A DNA stretch of 64,000 nt from Diploptera punctata (Eukaryota > Arthropoda > Insecta > Blattodea > Blaberidae), in NCBI GenBank assembly GCA_030220185.1, contig JASPKZ010007294.1, forward strand, positions 733,001 to 797,000. The letters run 5' to 3'. Within the stretch, counting starts at the first letter, position 1, and every line of letters begins with the position of its first letter. Made by a program: the position numbers and the translations under genes. The notes under the pieces are model-generated. The model worked only from the letters and a program-made list of their open reading frames with translations, had not been told where the DNA came from and did no database searches. This document shows, one piece after another, positions 58,440 through 64,000 of the stretch.

Positions 58440-58640
58440 CGATTTCGTATGGAATGTCCCGTTCGCGTCTCGGTCACTCCATGTGGGGTTCATGCTAGAG
58501 CCAGTAAAAGTTTTTATCGGGGATTCTCCCGTTTTCTCCTACCATAAACTTCTAGATACTCATGTCATCTATTTCGCTACATCCATTAATGTCATTAAAT
58601 GGAGTATTTATATCCTCATCGCTTGACCGGTCTTATATCC
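58440..58640 (+). repeat. Diverged SINE-like sequence (tentative)
   Basis: GTGGGGTTCATGCTAGAGCC (B-box-like), then GTTTTTATCGGGGATTCTCC, which parallels the family A body TTTTTATCGGGGTTTTTCCT. Head and tail are too diverged to assign. Confidence 0.4.
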
Positions 58641-58689
58641 AGATAATAATACAGAGTTTTTTATATTAATGTTCTTAGGCGTTCGCTAT

Positions 58690-59346
58690 CAGATGATATT
58701 TACGAACTCGTGCTTCATGGCCGCCCGGAAATAAGATCTGCATACATCCTTATCCTAAGCTAACCTTTTACAAACATCTCTTCTCTAATTTATTTCCCTC
58801 AAATCATGGTTAACGTTATTATCCCACTCCATTCTTGGGCGACCTACTAGGCGCTTTCCATCTGGTTTCCTACAAGGAGCTTTCATGTTCCTCTTTCATT
58901 CCCTATTCGTGTTACATGTCCTACTCATCGCAGTCTCCGTGACTTAACCTTTCATATAACTTCTGGATTCCAATAAATATCACGTAGTTTACCGTTATGA
59001 AGTCTTCCTCCATTCTCCAGTCTTTTCATCTCTCTTTGTTCCAAAATTTTTCCTAAAATTTTCATTCTCACATAGGCCTACTTGTAATATTTTCTTCTCC
59101 CTTAAAGTAAGAGTCCATATAACAGTATTATATATTTTCAGTTTAATGTTTTTGAGAGAAGTTACTATGTCAAGGGTCCCTCTAATGCATGGACGTCCAG
59201 AATTGAGCCTATGTTTAATGCATTTTTGAACTTCATTTCTAATTGTAATTATTGAATTCAACCACTTCTTCTAATTTTTTTCGCATTTGTCATTAACTGT
59301 CCATTTTCAATATATAATGCATTTTTTTGTGTGACCATATATTTAG
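58690..59346 (-). pseudogene. RTE-like LINE copy 4 (RT C-terminal part)
   Basis: The minus strand reads TKYMVTQKNALYIENGQ near 59340, then IITIRNEVQKCIKHRLNSGR, LKNIKLKIYNTVIWTLTLRE, FGTKRDEKTGEWR, and after frame breaks GNPYRE-type and GRPRMEWDNN-like codons near 58820. It is 5'-truncated at 59346, exactly where the divergent copy 5 begins. Confidence 0.82.
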
Positions 59347-62300
59347 TCCCTCCACCTTGTGGTTGGAGTGGCTTGCGTGCTTAAATGACCCCGAGAGCTA
59401 TACCGGATATAGCGTTGTTATCAAAATGTAAAAGGAAATAAACCAGACAAAAAAAGTACGTTGATCGAAAGAGTGACGATATTTCACTGTAAAATTACTA
59501 CCGTCAAGAAATGCGGATATGGGTTCCACTGGGATACAGTTTTGTGGAGGTAAAATAATCCCTTATTTGGTCTTCCGGGAGGGGACTACTTCAGGAAATC
59601 CATGGGAAAAACTCAATCACTGGGGCATGTTCCTAGAAAGTCCTCTTTTAACTTTGTGACTACTTAAATATGTTCACTAAATAATAAGGGAAATAAAAAA
59701 AGTTTGAACCCCATAAAAAATAGTAAATAATTTAAAGATAAAGGTAAAAAGCTTTTTCATCTTATGAAATTCAATCTTAGATGCTCTTCACAAAGAATTT
59801 AAAACATTAATCGGCTATAAAAATATTAATAAAGGAAGAACATTCATTTTTATTTCATTATTTTCAATCTAGGGACATGGAATATAGGATATTATATAGT
59901 GGTGGGGCGGTAGAAATATTAACACGGGGATTAGATGAAACAGTCTTGGATATAGTAGTTTTACAGGTAGTTTGATGGCCAGGAGAAGGTGATCGGGAAT
60001 CAGGAAGCTTCGCATTATACTATGGGGGTGCAGAGAGACCTGAATTTGGAACTTTTTTTTAGTCCGAAGGAGGATCCTCTCCGCTATCCGGGGTGTACTT
60101 TAAATGACATAATTTTTTAACCATAATATGCCTGGTCCCGTAGAAGATAAGGATGACAAGATCAAGAATTAGTTCTATGAAGAAATAGAATGCATTTTTG
60201 ATAAGTCTTCACGATATCATATGATTATTGTCTTAGGGGATTTTTGTACAAAAATGGGGCGATAATCTATATTAAGGCCCGAAATAGGCAAATTCAGTCT
60301 TCATGAAGATAGTAACGACAATAGGGTTACATTAAGTCACCTTTCCCACATCAAAGAATCTTGTTGTTAAGAGCACTACATTCCAGCAAATGGGTATTCA
60401 TAAAGACACCTGAATCAGATAGATCAGGTATTAGTGGATAAATACTGACACAGTATCATCATCGACATTAGGTTAATTGAGGGATAGATTGTAATTCAGG
60501 TAATCATTCGGTCAGGGTGAAAATCAGAGAATCTTATGACAGGAACAAATGCTAAAATTGATTCTGAGGAAAATTAAATAAGAAACATGAGAAATGATAA
60601 CTGGCGCAAGAATACCAGAAAAAACTTCCATTAGATTTGAAATACTGGAATCTTCAAATGAAAATGTGGCAACCGAAGAAGAAACTGATATAAATAAGGA
60701 ATGAAAGACTACTAGAATTTCTATTAAATTGTCAGCATCAGAGAGCATAAGTTATATTTAAAAAAGAGGTAAAACAAGAAATGGTTTCATGAGGAATATA
60801 CCGACATTGTAAGGAAAAGAAAGCTAGCAAAAATGAATCAGTTACATGAGTCAAATTAAGTAAATTTAGAACAATTGAGTAACATCGGACGGAAAACAAG
60901 TAGGTTATTAAAGGGTTAAATGAGGACATATTTGGGAGATTAGATTGATGATCTTGAACTGAATGTAAAAAATTTGGAACATCAGAGAATTGTATGGGGG
61001 AATAGGGACTAAGTGAAACATAATTAGGAATGAAATTGGGGACCAAGTACACTAGAGGTTGAAATTGTGATAGAAAAATTAAAGATGTATAAACCATCAA
61101 GTTCAAATGGGATCCTAGAACTGATAAAATCAGGGGGAGAAAATTCATGGACAAGATACGTCAGTTGCTTAGTATTTTTTGGGGAAAGAGGTTCTTCCAA
61201 AAGAATGGAAAGAATCGATTATCGTAACAATCCATATGAAAGGAAATAAAACCTATTGCAACAACTACAAGGGCATCTCAATACTTTCAACTTAGTACAT
61301 TTTAACAAATATATTTATTATTCAGGCTTACTCCCAATATTGACTACGTAATAGTTGATCATCAATGTGGGTTTAGAAGAAATAGGTCTACAATAGATCA
61401 CATTTTTAGTATAAGACAGATTTTAAAAAATAAATGGGATTACAATGGCACTGTGCATCAATTATATATAGAGTTCAAAAGGCATACGACTCAATCATGG
61501 GGGAGAAGTATCATCGTACTGGAATTCGGAATTCCTAAATAGTTTGATAGACATATTCGAATGTGTATAAAAGGCACAAAGAGTATAGTTCGTGTAGGCA
61601 AAATAGTTTTTAGATGCTTTTGAAATTAACAATGGATTAAAGCAAGGAGATGCATCTCCTCTACAATTCAATGTTTCACTAGAACATACCATTAAATCTT
61701 TAGAGACTGAAGAAGGCCAACAACTCAACGATGTTCGTAAGTTGTTAATTTATGCTGATGATGAAGTATTATTAGGCGATAGCGAGGAGATGCTAAAGGC
61801 CAAATTGCACACTCTATTGAGTATCACTAAGAAATTGGGACTGGAATGAAACATCAATACAACTAAATATCTGGTTACACATAGAAATACATTTAATGAT
61901 GGAAATGACAGTTAATGACAATGAGATACTTTTTGAAGAAGTGGCTGAATTCAAATACATTACCTACAAACAGTAATTACAAAAAGAATGAGGCGCAGAA
62001 AGAAATTAAACATTGCTCAATTTGGAAATGCAAGCTATTATGCATTACAGAGAATCTTGTCACAACTTCTCTCAAAAAACGCTAAACTAAAACTGTCATT
62101 TTCCCAATTATACTATATGAATGCGAAAAATGGACTTTTACTTTAACGGAGGGGACTTTTACTTTAACGGAGGATAACATATTACAAATATTTGAGAATA
62201 AATGTCTTAGGTAAATTTTGGTCCAAAAAGAGATAAACAGACAGGCGAATGCAGAAGAATACTTAACAGTGAACTACAATATTTTTTTGGGAAACCAGAC

Positions 62301-62530
62301 ATAATAAGAAGAGTTAAGTCTCGTATACTGAGATGGACAAATCATATGGGACGAGTTGAGAATGGAAGTGGGGCATGGAAACTCGCTGTAGAATGATCAG
62401 AGGGATAGCGCCCAGTAGGCAGAAGAAGAATGAGATTGGAAAATAAAATTAACCATGCATTGAGAGATGTAGATTATACAAAAAATAATTAAAAATATTA
62501 GCTACGGATGAAGACGTATAAAAAACACCC
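59347..62530 (+). pseudogene. RTE-like LINE copy 5, nearly full length, strongly decayed
   Basis: It starts CCCTCCACCTTGTGGTTGGA (5' UTR absent from copy 1). From 59505 the endonuclease start is readable (MRIWVPLGYS; AVEILTRGLDETVLDIVVLQ; RESGSFALYYGGAERPEFG). The RT follows with IRQILKNKWDYNGTVHQLYI, GLKQGDASPLQFNVSLEHTI, LLIYADDEVLLGDSEEML (YADD kept) and TKYLVTHRNTF, and the C-terminus with NHMGRVENGSGAWKL, RPVGRRRMRLENKINH and LRDVDYTK. Homology is lost near 62530 before the expected TGAG tail. Very many indels and stops make it older than copy 1. Confidence 0.86.
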
Positions 62531-62959
62531 CGTCTCATCTGATAACTGGAAGCTTTGCTAATTTGGTGGATCATTCCCAAGCCACTTGGGATCTAACCAC
62601 TATGTGGGCAAGATGCATGCTGGACCCAGTCAGTCAACAAATGGTGTAATAAATTAAAGTGAAAGTGTGCAACACATAATATAAATATTATACAGTGAAT
62701 AAGTTTCAATAAGTATTTATTAAGTGAAAAATGTGAAGTTTTATATGTTCTTCGTAAAATAAAATATTATTATTTATATAATTACAAGTTTTATTAGCGC
62801 CATTTAATTACAAATTACCTGCAACTGCTTTTTAGATAGAAATTAAAGATAACCTTGAACAGCTTGAAGAACTCGCCTACATAGAGTGAAAGGATACACG
62901 AAATGATTCGTCCACACTTGTCATGGTGAAGAGTGCACGTTACTATTAAATTACTCATC
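62531..62959. other. No gene seen
   Basis: AT-rich with a more GC-balanced stretch at 62540-62640 that I cannot assign. Confidence 0.45.
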
Positions 62960-63890
62960 CTGGATGTACAGCAGACACATTGAGCAGATTTAATTGCTTT
63001 TTCTACGATTCTTTCAATGGTTTTTAAACTTGTAAAGTCCAGAGGTTGAAAATATGTGTGGGAGCTAGAAAGCTGACAATATGGACGTTATTGACGGATG
63101 CCAAGGAAAGAACTTCGGAACTCAAGTAGCTGCCTTGGAAAAGCATGAACATAATTATGTGTCATTAGGGTGGGATGGATTCTAAGAAATGGCAGAATCA
63201 TTCGACAAAGAGATGTGCATTAATCCACCATTTTGGATATAGACGGATTAATGAACCTATAGGAGACTTGGAGAGATTGTCATTCATCCGGACGTCTTTG
63301 AAGACGATCATTTTAGCAGTGCTCATTCCAGAAGCATTGATGCACCGAATGATAGTTGTTGTAACTCCCTTTTCTCTAAAGCTTTGTTTATAAATATAAA
63401 CTTAAAACGTTTCCTGATTTCATTTATATAACTGAGCCCTGTCTCATCGGAATTCCACAACCGAGACGGCCTATCAGTTTAATTGAAATATTTTGTTAAC
63501 TGTTATATTTTCTCGTAAAATTCATCAATCATAACTGTTTGCTATGGAATCTATATTGATACATAACTTTTTTCGTGGTTCTGTGAGTGAAAAGGCACTG
63601 ATTCTTAAAACTGTCCCAATAATACCAACCAGCCACTTCCTTATTTCTAGAGAATGAGTGTTTATTCTTTAAATCTCGGCCTGCCTGCAGGTTATTCGCT
63701 TGACTACGTTCACTGTAAGATCAAAGCCTACTGCCTGCATCGTGGTGATGTAATGTACTAATTTTACTTCTTCCTGTGGCATAACAAAAGGTTTTCCTAT
63801 TTTGATCACCGTTGCACAAGGAGGATCACCTGAAAATTTTATGGCATAATCCTTTAGCGTGCTCTAAGGAATGATGAAGTATTTGCTAAT
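62960..63890 (-). pseudogene. Second pogo-type transposase remnant
   Basis: Minus-strand frames from 63890 read STLKDYAIKFSGDPPCATVI (end of the Psq HTH), GKPFVMPQEEVKLVHYITTM, QAVGFDLTVNVVKRI (second, CENP-B-type HTH), HSFSRNKEVAGWYYWDSFKN, RPSRLWNSDETGLSY (first catalytic Asp), then scattered codons of the DDE core (VTTTIIRCINASGMSTAKM-type segment, SFQGSYL) down to about 62960. It is more decayed than the 46282 element, but it keeps the HTH segment that the other copy has lost. No ends were identified; it starts close to the window edge. Confidence 0.8.
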
Positions 63891-64000
63891 AAAAATTAAT
63901 ATAAAATTATAGAATATTCACCTGAAAGGTCCGTCTCCTCAACTTAATTATCATTTAACTGTAGCGCTTTCGGGACTTGTCCCATCATCGGCAGGATTCA

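Noticed and set aside
59340..59360. 5' inversion of a single LINE by twin priming
   Set aside because: The right copy has its own 5' UTR and nearly full length, so the left piece cannot be its inverted 5' part.

Overview
This is a repeat-dominated stretch of an arthropod nuclear genome. I find no host protein-coding gene, rRNA or functional tRNA gene in the 64 kb. The AT-rich sequence, the mix of transposon classes (Transib, pogo, PIF/Harbinger, Tc1, CR1-, RTE- and Jockey-like LINEs, several tRNA-derived SINEs) and the abundance of decayed copies point to a large-genome insect. A cockroach or relative is a reasonable guess, but it is inference and was not checked against any database.

Layout. 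755-5456 is a satellite array with an 82 bp unit and local higher-order duplications. 5.7-15.6 kb holds SINEs (one a 66 bp internally deleted copy), a tandem pair of 0.55-0.68 kb repeats with a terminal hairpin, LINE 3' ends and a Harbinger transposase remnant. 17658-23609 is a complete but dead Transib (RAG1-like) element. It has RSS-like ends and a CGACG target duplication, and it is split by a 3.8 kb CR1-like LINE. 23870-29545 is a nest of LINEs: an RTE-like element carrying a 134 bp extra 5' segment sits inside another LINE, next to an oppositely oriented LINE that carries a 297 bp insertion. 29.9-32.2 kb holds a Jockey-type ORF1 remnant and a LINE 3' end. 33.5-46.2 kb is a scatter of LINE ends, a second Transib fragment (36006-36707), a Tc1 end, SINEs and long microsatellites. 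46282-48381 is a nearly intact 2.1 kb pogo-type transposon with TIRs, a TA target duplication, a DDE transposase and a C-terminal PHD-type finger. 50-64 kb holds more LINEs and SINEs, a head-to-head pair of RTE-like copies, and a second, decayed pogo transposase at the right edge.

How the parts relate. Nothing here forms a host pathway; the window is a stratigraphic record of transposition. Nesting gives a partial order. The Transib is older than its CR1 insertion. LINE-X (23870-28032) is older than the RTE-like copy inside it. Two LINE coding regions are older than the SINE-B copies that split them. Four SINE insertions, one 73 bp LINE end, the RTE-like copy and a 297 bp insertion keep readable target-site duplications. 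The most notable items are the Transib with 23-RSS-like ends, the 134 bp segment of the RTE insertion that repeats inverted 0.9 kb away, the PHD-bearing pogo element, and the 66 bp mini-SINE whose empty site is visible in two sibling repeats.
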